This document shows, in pieces, positions 1-11,439 of a stretch of DNA of 64,000 bases. Within the stretch, counting starts at the first letter, position 1; the number at the start of each line of letters is the position of its first letter. The DNA is from Branchiostoma belcheri (Eukaryota > Chordata > Leptocardii > Amphioxiformes > Branchiostomatidae). The notes beneath the pieces are model-generated. The model was not told where the DNA came from. It saw only the letters and a list, made by a program, of their open reading frames with translations, and ran no database searches. The stretch covers positions 514,704 to 578,703 of the forward strand of contig NW_017802980.1 in assembly GCF_001625305.1 (NCBI RefSeq), in the 5' to 3' direction. The translations under genes and the position numbers were made by a program.

Positions 1-266
1 GGCAGACTAACACAGTAATACATTTGCTATAACACAGCCAAAAAACTCAAATAAAACCATTCTAAAAGCCTGTATCACAATAATTTAAAAAACGCCTAGG
101 GGTATTTGCCCACTGTACCTCCATACCAAATTTCAGGACCTTAGGCCCTAAAATGAAGAAGCTGAATCCATTTAAAGATATGGCAGGAGGAGGAGGAGGA
201 GGAGAAGGAGAAGAAACATCAGAAAAAGCAATATGGTTTCACCACACCACTTCGTGGTGTGGTGAA
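1..266 (+). repeat. Fragment of interspersed family X (CCAAATTTCAGG family), 3' end
   Basis: It contains the family phrases CCATACCAAATTTCAGG and TTTGCCCACTGTACCTCC, and ends in a GGAGGAGGAGG purine run followed by a 29-bp hairpin (238-266, 13-bp arms, GTGGTGTGGTGAA on one side). The same end, including the purine run and a terminal short palindrome, recurs at about 59110-59285. The class is unknown; the purine tail may mark a 3' end. Confidence 0.6.
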
Positions 267-460
267 CCCATAATTAGGACACGTTGAAATGAAATATTGC
301 CAAAGGATAGGAGTTTCACATGCAAAATATTGTAATTTGAGTTTAGATTATATTAATTGTAACCCCTTTTTCCATATTCAATGAGACAAATAAAAAACAA
401 CATTTGCTTAAACTCTACATATTTCATGGAGGTACAAATGTATGAGTTCTCCGAATTCTT
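267..460 (-). repeat. Terminal fragment of octamer-rich interspersed family A
   Basis: The phrase ATTTCATGGAGGTA, followed by GAGTTCTCCGAATTCTTGTT, is the reverse complement of the family end seen at about 30070-30110 (GAATTCGGAGATCTCATACC, then CCATGAAATATATG). Only the terminal part is present. Confidence 0.55.
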
Positions 461-1515
461 GTTGATATTGCGATGAAGGACGCTACAAAACGCAAAAGTT
501 TGGTCAGCATAGCGCCCAGCCCAACCTCTCTACCGTGTTGTGCAGTAGCACATCGGCAGAACGTACAATGTACTGCACCTGTGCAAAATTGGTAGCTTAC
601 AATGTATGCACAGAAGTGGTCATGTTTGGGCATGTAACTAATAAGGTTAACATCCTGTCTGTGTTGTTTTCCAAAAGATATTGTCTGCAACAAGCAAAAT
701 TCTGATGCAACGATAAAAAATTCCATGAAAAACGGGAAAAATCTTGGTTTCACACACAAAAAAAAACAGTTACGGGTACTCATTGGGTATCTGTAAAAAT
801 CGGGGCCTCGCGGGGTACAATGCCTGTGCTGGTATTGTGCACTGTAATACGCCTGTCCGGACATGCCGCTGCAATCAAGCCCATCACATGTTGTCTTCAA
901 GAAGGTTCGATAAACTCTGTAGCCTTCAACTGTAACGCTAAACTGGGATTCTTAAAGAGTTATTTCTTCCGTGTCATATTTATTACAAACAGGGAAACAA
1001 TATTGCCAAGTTACGTGTTGTTTTCAGTTAACTTTGGAGATATATAGATGTTAAAATAGTCCTTGGTTTAATAGAAATACCAAATTAATGCATCGACATC
1101 CGACATTCACGCGGAGAAGTTCGAGTGAGTTGCGACGGGCGGGACCAGCGGGACCTTTGCCGACGCACGCACACCACTGGGAAGGGTGCATTGAACAGCG
1201 AAAATTAATTTTCAGAATCTTCCGACAAGCCTTCGCTACATTTTTGATCGGTACCGTTTCGATAGCCACGATTGACGCGGTTTTCATCCATGTACTTAGG
1301 CTGTGTAGTCAAGTTTCGCCGCTACTTGGCGAAAAGGCAAGATTTTGAATGGGACTGTGGGTGATTTGGGTGAATCCATTAGAATCATAGGGATGGATAT
1401 TATTGGAATGTAAAATTCTACCGATTCCAATGACTGGCAACTCACTACGATATGTATGGGACAGGCGTTAATCATGTTTTGAAATTGTATTAAAACACTG
1501 TAGTGTTAAAGGGAT
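461..1515. other. No gene recognised; GC-rich patch at about 1088-1340
   Basis: Short overlapping open frames occur on both strands (424-1047), none with a family signature. From about 1088 to 1340 the sequence becomes GC-rich with several CpG (GCGACGGGCGGGACC, GACGCACGCACACC) and is open on both strands (86 codons +, 78 codons -). A patch like this in AT-rich DNA could be an unmethylated promoter or an exon of an unrecognised gene. I cannot assign either. Confidence 0.3.
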
Positions 1516-1519
1516 CTTG

Positions 1520-1632
1520 GAAAAAATTACCTAGGCCCTCCCCCCAATTAAAATATTTTTCCTAGGCCCTCCCCCAGCTCAAATTTTTTTCCAAGGCCCT
1601 CCCCCCTCAGATGACTGGCCCTCCCTCCCCGG
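1520..1632 (+). repeat. Short tandem repeat, about 40-bp unit (TTTTTCCTAGGCCCTCCCCC)
   Basis: Three degenerate units with the core CTAGGCCCTCCCCC follow one another, then a fourth truncated one (GGCCCTCCCTCCCC). A related phrase is at about 4495-4555 (CAAAATTTTTCCCTGGCACT). Strongly C-biased on this strand. Confidence 0.6.
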
Positions 1633-1654
1633 TAAATATCGTACAGTCCCTTAT

Positions 1655-2280
1655 TATGTGAACTTCAGGACCCTATCATGTCTAGATGACGAGACATGAA
1701 AACTGGAAGTTCTGCTGCAGTACCATAACAAGCCATCAGAGGGCCCAAAATCTAATTATTAAATTTTGTAAGTTTCATCAACACCTACTCACCTACCAAG
1801 TTTCGTGACAATCCACCCAACGCTTCTTCAGTTAAACTACATGCTAAACTACACACACACACATACACATACACATTAACACAACAAGATTGGCAATAAA
1901 AACATACATTGCTATGGTGACGATGGTTGCTGGATATTATGTAAATGAAGGCCCAATTTGTATAATGGGAAATTGTTATCATTTGAAAATGATAACTGTC
2001 GGGGATTTAATACTATACTTGCTGCACTTGGAAGTAAAGGGAAGGTGAATGTCATTAAACATAATTTCTGTTTGATTCAAATCAGGACCTGATATGCATA
2101 ATTTATGAGGAAATGCTATAATAGCCTTCTTTGTTAGATAAGATTGTCATTTTTATTTAGGTGGAGAATATAATCAACATTAATGTATATCAGATACTTC
2201 ATGCAAATACAGCTCTTGAGAAATGCATAATTCGTCAATGGGAAGGTCATTTGGTGAACGTATGAGGTCATGGAACTCTA
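1655..2280 (-). repeat. Octamer-rich interspersed family A copy
   Basis: It carries the family phrases CTGCTGCAGTACCATAACAAG, GGGCCCAAAATCTAAT, CACCTACCAAGTTTCGTGA and a CACACATACACATACACA run, then TATGTAAATGAAGGCC and related phrases. The same ordered phrases occur near 13.6, 25.1, 31.7 and 53.1 kb. Confidence 0.6.
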
Positions 2281-3277
2281 ATTAATAGTTTGGCTTATAA
2301 CAGCCAGGGTTGCCCTACATGTAGCTACTACTAGTCCTACATGTAGTATATAAATTTCATAAATTTGGCATTGGCATTTTGAAAGATATTTAGTTATCTT
2401 TGTTACAATGTATCCTCTTTTGTCTTCTGTCGTAAAAACAAGTTGGTGTACTCTTTTCAATATTGCAAATTTTTTTTGTTAACTGTACTGATCTCTGTTC
2501 AGGTTGGCATCACTTAATAAAAGCCTTAAAATTTTTAAATGTATTTTTAAGGAATAGTTTGTGGTAGGAACTGCCTTCTTGCTTGAAGACATGTACTTTT
2601 CAGGACATTTCAACTGTGCAGAGAAATGATACCGGTGCGTACTTCAGGTTTTTCTTTCATTTCAGCTTCAGGACCACAAATTTGCCTGGAAGTTTGCCCG
2701 ATTCTGAAAAAAAAAACACGTACCACTTAAAATAAGAATATACCGGGTGGATTTAAATTTCGAGGCAAAAAAAAATGTACCGGTACATTTATTTGAGAGG
2801 TGAAAGTACTCTACTTCGAATTGTCAATTTTGTTTGAACTGCGTAAAAACAACAAACATGCAAATCAAAACCTCCCCATCCTTTTTACTACAAAATGAAA
2901 CCAAGAAAGTAACAGCAAATTAATTCCCTGCAATATGGTGTTTTTTAGCATTAATTGATGTAAAACAACTTGTTTATTTAAATGCCATTATGATATAATT
3001 GCTTTCATGATCTGTGCCATTTTTTCATGATTGAATGGCAGAGACAAACAATGGTCTATCACAGCTTAGAACACAGGGCAGTTTTGTGTCGTACGCTTTT
3101 GTCATATTGTCCCATTCTCTACCATTATTTGAGGTATTGCTTTGTCTGAGGAATAAAGGGTTTGTCACTGCAGAAAGATCACCAAAGTGCTATGGCTCTT
3201 AGAACATAAATGTCGCAGGTCATCACAAAGAGTTTTAGAGGATTTCAATTCAAAACAGAGTCATCTACAATACAGTG
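2281..3277. other. AT-rich sequence, nothing recognised
   Basis: No long open frame, repeat family or RNA-like sequence was recognised. If candidate exon A is real, this is its upstream region. Confidence 0.5.
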
Positions 3278-3400
3278 TTATATATAGCGACGGCAGTTAC
3301 CTTAGAATCGTGTGAAAGTTGAGGCAGTTACGAGTGAAAAATGTATGCGATAGCACGGCGCCGAACTATTGCCAGTCTTCACCCTGTATATGAGGAGAAG
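3278..3400 (+). CDS. Candidate alternative first exon A (20 codons at 3341-3400) with TATA box
   Basis: A TTATATATAG box starts at 3278. The first ATG on a 20-codon open run is at 3341, 62 bp after the TATA start. The peptide begins MYAIARRRT and ends HPVYEEK, then AAG meets the donor GTAAGG in phase 0. Splicing to the transmembrane exon at 60791 would give ...YEEK-ELVGNN. The first 40 bases of coding sequence are more GC-rich than the surrounding 2 kb and lie outside any repeat I can see. Twenty residues followed by ELVG is similar in size to known vertebrate DPP10 first exons. The intron would be 57 kb. This is an inference: a short ORF ending at a GT donor can occur by chance, and it could belong to another gene. 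Confidence 0.42.
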
Positions 3401-5266
3401 GTAAGGTCCTTCCTATGTGTGCACTCATAACTAATAAGTAAAATATTGTTGATGGATACCTCAAATCCAGCTATCATTCAATATCAATCTAAATGTTTGA
3501 AGTACTGACTTACTTTACAAGACACCAAGACGTAATAAGTGTCTGCACCTGGTTATGTCAATGACAAAGCTTGAAAAAAAATGACAGTTGGAAAAAAGGA
3601 TACACTGTTTTAACATTCCAAAGGTTAGTATTATTTGTCACCCTATGTAATATAAGGAGAAAGATGTAACTTATTTTCATCTCTCTATGAAATATTTCAT
3701 ATTAGAGATACTATTAGATTGTTGAAACTTATGGTAGAATGGATGTGTATAAAGTGTAGCACTACATTTTATTGAGCCATAAAACTATTGGAATAATCTT
3801 GGTTTTTAATGGCTTCTTGTCATGCAAATTAATGAGTACAATTGAAAAATAATGCCTTAACATTGTTTACAGACTGAATTGGAAATACCACATTTATAAA
3901 AAAATTGAATTGGAAATACCAAATGTCCATAGAAAGATGAAATATGGTAGAGAAAAACAAATAACCTGTTGTTGAGTTGGTCTACAAGTGTCATGATGTT
4001 ACATAAATCTCAATGCTAATTGGCAAAAAATAAAGATGAATAAAAAGCTTTAATATGTATAAGACTTTGTGTAGGGGGTCTGTTGGGAAAGCGCTGAAGG
4101 GAAGGTGACATAATGTACGCTACAAGTAACATCCGTAGGACAACTGGACCAGATGAAAAGGTAGGAATGAATAGAAACAGGAGTAGGTGGAATTTTCCGT
4201 CATGTGAATGTGTTTTGGGTTTTAAAGCAAACAATTAGAGCAAACCTGCATGAAGGTGACAAGGTGGTCTTGAGGTTAGGGTCAGTACATAGAAGCTGAA
4301 TGTTCTGGATTTGTATTGACACACCAGAATCTGAAGGCTCAAATTGACACAAAATCTGAAGGTTTTGTTTGGGTTCTCGCTGTTCCCTTTGGAAAAGCTC
4401 TTTACACCTAGAAATGCTGAGTGCATATAATAATGCACCTTTGTGCAACGGTGCACATAGGAACTGTATGATATTTACCAAGGTTGGGTTTCAAAAATTT
4501 TGCATGGACCTCCCGAGGATCAAAATTTTTCCCTGGCACTCTCCCCAGTGTGTATCATGTACACAGTCAGGTAAAAAATCTGGTTAGAATGTCCAGCAGA
4601 AAGTGATGTAAATATATGTACATGTAGTATACCTACTAGTAGTCCCCTATAGACATTTGTGTAGTGTTACGTGTACACATTAAGTTATGATTAACCAATT
4701 TTGTATACAGCATAAATGTATTCTTGACATTTTTTTGTCAGCAAAAATAATTGTTGTATTACTTGGGGTAGTAGGTCTCGCATGCTGATTCCCAGTTGTT
4801 GCAAAACTTCCACTATTTGCAATGTCGTACATCCCTCAACTAGTGGCCAAATGGAATAAACTAGAAATGCCAGTTAGGGTCTTGGGGGTTGCAGCGTCAA
4901 GTCAGGCTGACATTTTGCAATTCAAATGGTGTCTTGTCCTGTCAGTAAGCAACAAGTTTCAGGACAACTTTGACAGAGACATCATATGTACATGGTCTGC
5001 GGCTTGCAGATGTGGGACATGCATAGCATTAACTTAAGACCACGCTGACATCTACGTAGAATAATATCTGATATGTTACATGTCCTTATTTTTGTATGTA
5101 TGTTTATGTACATGTATTACTCTAACCAAGGAATGTCCTTGCTCTCACAATGTGTTTAATTCCAATGTTGTTTTAGAATGCTTTTTATTGATGTAATTAT
5201 GGGAGGGAGCTCCCTCCCTCCATGCATGTGCTGGAAAATTTTAATGAACTTGTTTGATGTTTGATA
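3401..5266. other. AT-rich sequence, nothing firmly recognised
   Basis: Open frames of 70-90 codons near 4016-4587 lie on both strands without family signatures. The 4822-4944 frame ends at a GTAAGC in phase 0 but has no supporting features. Confidence 0.4.
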
Positions 5267-5340
5267 CAGTCAAACCTGCCAGGGTAACATCCTGTTCAAG
5301 CTGGCCACCTGGCCATGATTGGGTCCACTCAAGGCCCGAT

Positions 5341-5434
5341 TAGCCTGGGTACCATCCGAATTTTCGCTACGCAACGCTCGAAAAAATCACATTTTCAGCG
5401 TTGCGTAGCGAAAATCCGGATGGTACCCAGGCTA
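5341..5434. mobile_element. 94-bp hAT-like hairpin MITE
   Basis: The ends TAGCCTGGGTACCATCCG and CGGATGGTACCCAGGCTA are exact reverse complements, and most of the interior also pairs (TTTTCGCTACGCAACGCT with AGCGTTGCGTAGCGAAAA), so the whole element folds into one hairpin. It is flanked by AGGCCCGAT (5332-5340) and AGGCCCAAT (5435-5443), an 8-9 bp duplication with one change. That size plus the TAGCCT ends suggest the hAT superfamily. Confidence 0.75.
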
Positions 5435-5665
5435 AGGCCCAATACCATGGCCACCACATCAATTTTGATCTTGTTGATTATTGATGATAATAAAAAGAAA
5501 TCATGGAGAACCCAGCCAGTTTTCCTCGACTGCTGGACGATGTTTTTTGTTCGATGTACAACAATGTAAATTGTTCCATGTGTCACCCTCCCCATATGCA
5601 GCAGTCACCACAGAACTGAAGATGCGTACAGCATTTCATGTTAAACATGACCATAATATGTCTAA

Positions 5666-6207
5666 GGCCATGTTTATGTGAAGTCACCCAAGGCGCTTTA
5701 CATGTTGTTTACCCCGAAGCTGGTTTCAACTGGCTCCATCTGAACGCTCCAAATCACATTGAAAGCGCCTCGATCCCCAGCCACTTCTAGAGGTGGTTTC
5801 GAATCGGTTTTTCTGCATCGCGTGATTTCAATGTAACTTCACTTGGTCATGGATTACGGGGTGATATTTCTTTATTTATATGCAATCATACCAAATTTTA
5901 CGTGGCAGCAACTTAAAGAGAAGTAATGGTCAAATAATGTGCCCGTTCTAGGACGAACTTCACCGCCTCTGGCGGGACTACGTCGGCATTCGGCCGAGAT
6001 ACGCTGGGAGGGGGGCACCAGCAAGCAGGTCGTTGACCTCTGACAATAATGACACGCTACCTTGCGTGTTTTCATCAAACAACAATGAATGTAGTTTCGG
6101 AGAATCGTGATCGGGCACGTTTTAAAAGGAATGTATGGCACGTGGACCAGATGTGAGGAATGTGAGTTACCCGAATCGCGGTTTGGGTGACTTCACATGA
6201 ACACGGC
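5666..6207. mobile_element. MITE family C copy 1 (ends GGCCRTGTTCATGTGAAGTC)
   Basis: The inverted ends run GGCCATGTTTATGTGAAG at the left and TCACATGAACACGGCT at the right. The interior is nearly the same as 9716-10275 in inverse orientation. Comparison with the uninserted relative at about 40440-40600 (TATGTCTCAGTCATG) shows where it entered the Tigger-type element. Confidence 0.75.
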
Positions 6208-6487
6208 TTCAGTCATGTTGTGAGGCAACCCTCTTCAAGGAGACCACCTGTCCAAGGTGACCACTTTTCTTCGGTCCCCTGGGTGGCTGGCTTGGGCAGG
6301 TTTGACTGTACTTGGAATCATTCAGATTTTCAAGAGGGGTACACTGTAATAAGATAATTTCTAATCAAGACCTATCTTATTCTTCAGCTTTATTCTTATA
6401 TTATGAGGCCACACCAATTTAATTTCTTGGTTAACGGATAGTACTAGAAAAATAATGGAGCAGGCGGGCGAAAAAAATAAAAACAAG

Positions 6488-7098
6488 AAGCCATAGGCGA
6501 CAATTCTCCGTGAAGTATTATATATTGCAACAAAAAGAAGTAGCCATTGGCGACAATTCTCTGTGAAGTGTGATAAATCGAACAAAGAAAAATTGTTTAA
6601 ACGCGCGTCGGCTCAGTCATCTTAAGACGCAACAACCAATCAGAGATGCGAGATGCCTACACGTGACGCGGGAAGGGCGCGCGATGCCCGAAATATTTTT
6701 GCGTCAATATTCAGCGCCGTGATTCAAGAGATTAATACCCGGAAACAATTTTTTTCTTGTTTTGAACGCATTAACATGCATTTACGCTAATCTAGTATGA
6801 TTCAGGGTTACTTTTTTTTAACCTGCCATGGCCAGATTATCTAAAGATGTGTGTATTGTGTGTACAATCTATAGAAAGAGAAATGTACATCAGGTCCGAT
6901 CATCCGATTTTCACGTTTCGGTTTTTTGGACTCGGTTCATGAACGTATTTTGGTTTGGCTCCTGGAATGTGCAAAAAATGACTCCCGGGACTGTCTACAG
7001 GGAACACTCGCACATTCGCGGTGTATCAGGACAGCGCGACTGGTCGTCATTAGCGCAGTAACAGTTGCATAAACGGACGAAACCATTTCAAAGAAATG
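6488..7098. mobile_element. Insertion inside MITE D1, related to the ends of the 4.8-kb element at 18890
   Basis: Two direct repeats of about 50 bp (GGCGACAATTCTCCGTGAAG, GGCGACAATTCTCTGTGAAG) are followed by ACAACCAATCAGAGATGCGA and ACACGTGACGCGGGAAG. The latter phrases recur at about 23400-23450 and 26735-26790. It is probably a short derivative of the same element family. Confidence 0.45.
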
Positions 7099-7603
7099 GG
7101 GATGTTTCGAAAATAAGCATTTACTCCAATATCAAAACAGCTACGGTAAAAATAAAAAGACGTGCATCATCCCGGACATAATGCAACACCACATGCGAAA
7201 TTACACAGAAATGCGACGTACGGAAGAATGCGTTTTGGCTGCGAACATCTTCCAAAAAACTTGGCATCTCTTAACCATGGGCAAAAACATCTGGAACCAC
7301 TTATAAAAACCACCCCGTATCTGCATGAACTTTTTTGAACCCCACTGCTATTCCAAACAACGCGTTTTTCTGGACCATTCCAATTCGCCTCGTAATTGTA
7401 GGGGTGCGTCTGCAATATTACATTGACCGCGAAAGCAGCAACGGCAAAAATACACATTCGTGCATCAACACGGGCATGCCCGCAGACGGCGTATAAAATT
7501 GCGTGCCGATTACACAAAGAGAACCCAGTGTTTTGACTGCGAACATGAAAAATCAGCCGATTACAACACTCCGTCCGGAGGTCCTGACCTCCTTCACGGA
7601 GTA
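7099..7603 (-). mobile_element. Repeat E copy 1, about 505 bp, with a 116-codon open frame
   Basis: It is nearly identical, in inverse orientation, to 62113-62618. The right end is a nested palindrome around CCGGAGGTCCTGACCTCC followed by CACGGAGTAA. On the minus strand both copies keep a 116-codon open frame (7167-7517; MCNRHAILYAVCGHARVD start). The peptide is Cys/Ala/Val-rich with no recognised domain. The frame may be kept only because the copies are young. Confidence 0.7.
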
Positions 7604-7898
7604 ATAAAAACAGGCCTAGCTATAGGCATCCTATTATGGCCCAAAATGGTACGATAGGAGCCATGAAGTCAACACACCAGGCTGGTTCAAAATTTAAACA
7701 ATGAATTTTGAAGTTTTAATGATACCACTGCATTGAAAGATGGAATAACTGTAACAACTAGGGTGAAAAAGACTGTTTTCAACTGTTCAGGGCAAAATAT
7801 AATTTTTGCAGTTGATTCTGAATTTTTATTTTTATTTGCAAATCAGAAAAAAATGAAGCAGGCGAATCCGTTAACCAAGAAATTAAATTGGTGTGGCC

Positions 7899-8525
7899 TT
7901 ATGGCACATTATTTTTCTGTGCACCTACAATATTTATACAATCATGTAAATCTTTAGGTTGGGTTTACCAGTGTACATTGTACATGTTCCCAAAAATAAA
8001 TTTGGAGCCCTGCTTTTGCTTTAGGATTTGTTACATGATTACACATTTAGGGTAAATACTGCAAAGTCATGCAGTTTTAGCATATTTAGCATATATATTT
8101 GCTTAGCATATATGCGTCAAGTACTTTTCCCTATATTAGGTACTTAGTTGTTTGCATCTAATACTAATGTCCATCCTCAGATGACATTTCTTACATGTTA
8201 GAATTACACCAAAGCTGTTCAAAGAGTTGGATTGATTTACAGACTGGCATCAGCCAGTTGTCCATTGTATTTGTTGCATGTTTGACACTAGTCTTGCATT
8301 TCACTAACATTATGTTTATTTTTCTCTCTCCCCTATAACTGCTGTGGGTTGCTGCTCTGCTGCTGTAGGTAAGCACAGTTTTGTTGGCAATTACTGACAA
8401 CCTGAAGTCATACTAAGTTTATCAGAACAGTTTTGAGCTATTTTGGGGGGCCAGAAAGTTAAAATGTCACTTGTACGCATGTAGCTTAAAAGCCATGCAG
8501 AGATGGATTAAAGCTTCATACCATA
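7899..8525. other. No gene; relic of a hAT-type end near 7990-8010
   Basis: CCCAAAAATAAATTTGGAGC followed by CCTG resembles the right end of the element at 55405-55735. The rest is unrecognised AT-rich sequence. Confidence 0.35.
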
Positions 8526-9291
8526 GGCCACACCAATTTAATTTCTTGGTTAACGGATTCGCCCGCTTCATTTTTTCTGATTTGCAAATAAAAATAGAAA
8601 TTCAGAATCAACTGCAAAATTCTCATATTTTGCCCTGAACAGTTGAAAACAGTCCTTTTCATTGTTACAGTTATTTCATCTTTCAATGCAATGGTATCAT
8701 TAAAAGTTCAAAATTCATTGTTTAAATTTTGAACCAGCCTGGTGTGTTGACTTCATGGCTCCTATCTTACCATTTTGGGCCATAATAGGATGCCTAGGCC
8801 TGTTTTTATTACCTCCGGGGGAGGAGACATCCTTCCGCGGAAGGGTTTTGTGAGAGATTTATTAGATTTTCATGTTCGCAGCTGTTTCTTGCGTTTGGGT
8901 GGACGGATTCTTTTGAGACTCGGTATATGTTTTGCTATTGGGCTGCAGATGATGCACGTTCTTTTGTTTTTATTGTATATATGTTTTCGGGCGTGAAAAT
9001 GGTGCCTTTCGGTGGTCCCAAAACACCCCTTTTGAGCGTGAAAGTGGTCGCGACCGTTGACATTTGGCGTGTTTAAGCTATTCTCGGTCTGGTCTACGTA
9101 TATGACCCCTCACACAGAGGGGTGTCCGGTCTCGATAAATTCTTTGTTTAAAACCCTATATAAAAATATACAATAAAAAGCCCGGAGGTATAAAATCTCA
9201 GATTTTACTTGTTTTTATTTTTTTTTACGCCTGCCCGCTCCATTATTTTTCTAGAAAAATCCGTTAACCAAGAAATTAAATTGGTGTGGCC
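8526..9291. mobile_element. MITE family D copy 2, split by an E-related insertion at about 8811-9205
   Basis: GGCCACACC begins at 8526, GGTGTGGCC ends at 9291, and ATA flanks both sides. In the middle lies an insert with inverted ends TTACCTCCGGG and CCCGGAGGTATAA. The insert shares TTTTCATGTTCGCAG with repeat E, so it is a diverged member of that family. Confidence 0.72.
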
Positions 9292-9715
9292 ATAGTGATG
9301 AATAAAACAAGAAATTCACAAAAGCTCTTGTACATTGATGAGTAACAAACATCTTAGTTTGATCAAGGACATTATTTAATGTCCCTGGTTTGATTTTTCT
9401 CTGTTTTCAGTTGTTATACACTCATTATGAAAAATTTAAACTGTTCTCCAACTCAAAATTTGACTCCCGGAATTTTCCAACTCAGATGAACTTTCATGCT
9501 GTTATACTTATACACTCATATTGGTGCTTTGACCTGTGGCTTATTTTATAAGATTAAATTTGTAGTGCCTTAATTTAACTGGGCTTAATAGGTGGCAGAA
9601 CTGATGATCATTTAATTTGATTGCATCAGGACTTAATCAGTCTTTGTAGCCAATCAACACTGAGGTGACAACAGATCATAGGACTAGTTTCCGTCCTCCT
9701 GATGATGTCATCATA
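9292..9715. other. No feature recognised
   Basis: AT-rich sequence between two MITEs, without open frames of note. Confidence 0.4.
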
Positions 9716-10275
9716 GGCCGTGTTCATGTGAAGTCACCCAAACCGCGATTCGGGTAACTCACATTCCTCACATCTGGTCCACGTGCTACACATTCCTTTG
9801 AAACCGTGTCCGAACACAATTCGCCTGAGCTAAATTTATTGTTGTTTGAGGAAAACACGCAAGGTAGCGTGTCATTAATGTCAGAGGTCAACGACCTGCT
9901 TGCTGATGCCCTCCCCCCAGCGTATCTCGGCCGAATGCCGGCGTGGTCCCGCCAGAGGCGGTGAAGCTCGTCCTAGAACGGACACATTATTTGACCATTA
10001 CTGCTGTTTAAGTTGCTGCCACGTAAAAGTTGGTATTGCATATAAATAAAGAAATATCACCCCGTAATCCATGACCAGGAGAAGTCATATTGAAATCACA
10101 TTGCATTCAGACGCAAATCGCGATGCGGGAAAACCGATTTGAAACCACCTCTAGAAGTGGTTTGGGGTCAAGGCGCTTTCAATGTGATTTGGAGCGTTCA
10201 GATGGAGCCAGTTTAAACCGGCTTTGGGGTAAACCACATGTAAAGTGCCTTGGGTGACTTCACATGAACACGGCC
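9716..10275. mobile_element. MITE family C copy 2, 560 bp, complete
   Basis: The left end GGCCGTGTTCATGTGAAG and right end CTTCACATGAACACGGCC are inverted, and ATA flanks both sides (9713-9715 and 10276-10278). The interior matches copy 1 at 5666-6207 in inverse orientation. No coding capacity. Confidence 0.82.
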
Positions 10276-11430
10276 ATACATTTGTAATCCTGATAGACAC
10301 CAGGGGTGGAATGAGCCTGAATGCCGTCTGAAGAAAAATTATTTGTGTATTCCTAGGTATTTGAAGTGCATTCTAGAAAGTCTCTCCAAATACATGTTTG
10401 TACCCACTCTAACGAAGTTTAGATGGCATGACATTTCTTTTTAATCTTTTTTGTTCTTGGATAATATTCAACTGCCTTATATTACATGTAATTGTTCTCT
10501 GATTTGATAAGAAGATCAAATGTACCATTATGGACATGTTCATTCCTATAACCATAAAAACATAAACCACTAAATGAGTGAAGCAAAAGGACCTTAGCAT
10601 ATGACACGTTGTTATATAAGTCATTTAATCTTTTAGTAACTTTATAATCTAAGTGGTGTGTATATTCATGTTGTCAAGTGGTCAATATGGAGTGATAAGG
10701 AACCGGTGGTAACATGTCAAAATGGAGCCTTCTCATTGGTCAATGTTATTTGCCTATATGACAACTTAAACCATGGAGGTAAAAAATTCCATATGCTTAA
10801 ACTTTATCATACAGTGTAGCTTAAATGCCACAAATAATATATTTCTTATGACATGTATATTAGACCGTATGATTTTAAAACCACTGTCATTTCAATGTCA
10901 GGTAATAGGTGACATTGTGCATTATCTTCATAACATTATCCAATTTTCAGCCAGCATTTAATGAATGGGAAAATGATCACCCCAGGAAAATGACTGTTCT
11001 TATTAATGCATCATATTTCCGATGTACTCACACGAGCTCCTGGATTTATCCCTGAAAGTGGTAAACCAGGATTCTTTCCTTGTAGACTTATAAGTGTGGC
11101 ATTTGTTTGTAGTGATGGAATGGAAGAGGGTTCCCAGTGTGAAGAGAGATCGGTTGTTAGTGGTAGGTACATGTACACAATGGTGCTTGTATCATGTTCT
11201 ATTGTACTGGACTCCCTGCTATATTGTTGGCTGTGTAGTGTAGGTTTAGATACATGCAGATGTATTTGAGACCGTGTCCTTTATAGTAAGTACAATTTTG
11301 TTTGTTTGTTTCACATAACCGGTAAACCTCCTTTAGCCAGTTTTCTACAGTAAGTACAATTTTCCAAATGACCAGACTGGATTTAGTTGTCATCTACTCA
11401 CACCATGATGGACCCCTATAGTCTTTTGCC
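10276..11430. other. No gene recognised apart from the weak exon candidate at 11115
   Basis: AT-rich sequence with short unconvincing frames. Confidence 0.4.
11115..11162 (+). CDS. Weak candidate first exon (16 codons)
   Basis: An ATG at 11115 gives MEWKRVPSVKRDRLLV, ending in phase 0 at GTAGGT. The peptide is basic and the donor acceptable, so it could splice to 60791, but there is no convincing TATA box at the spacing seen for candidates A, C and D, and other reading frames here are equally open. I list it only because it passes the phase test; a chance match is more likely. Confidence 0.15.
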
Positions 11431-11439
11431 AATTGTGGG

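Larger units (their letters stand above)
5267..6308. mobile_element. Tc1/mariner-like (pogo/Tigger-type) non-autonomous element, carrying two other insertions
   Basis: The left end CAGTCAAACCTGCC and right end GGCAGGTTTGACTG are inverted and both are flanked by TA (5265-5266, 6309-6310), the target duplication typical of Tc1/mariner elements. CAGTCAAACC-type ends are common in the pogo/Tigger group. No transposase is visible, so it is a passenger element. A 94-bp hairpin (5341-5434) and a 542-bp MITE (5666-6207) are inserted in it. A partial relative without these insertions is at about 40437-40603. Confidence 0.65.
6407..7898. mobile_element. MITE family D copy 1 (ends GGCCACACCAATTTAAT), split by a 1.1-kb insertion
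   Basis: The left end is GGCCACACCAATTTAATTTC and the right end is its inverse at 7879-7898. Several family copies have 3-bp target duplications of the form TTA or similar (here TGA at left, TTA at right), which together with GG-ended inverted repeats suggests PIF/Harbinger. The family interior (TAGGCATCCTATTATGG, GTTGACTTCATGGCTCC in inverse) resumes at about 7606. No transposase is present. Confidence 0.75.

Noticed and set aside
4822-4944. Frame ending in phase 0 at GTAAGC, possible extra first exon.
   Set aside because: No TATA box at the spacing seen elsewhere, average composition, and no supporting feature. Phase alone is not evidence.
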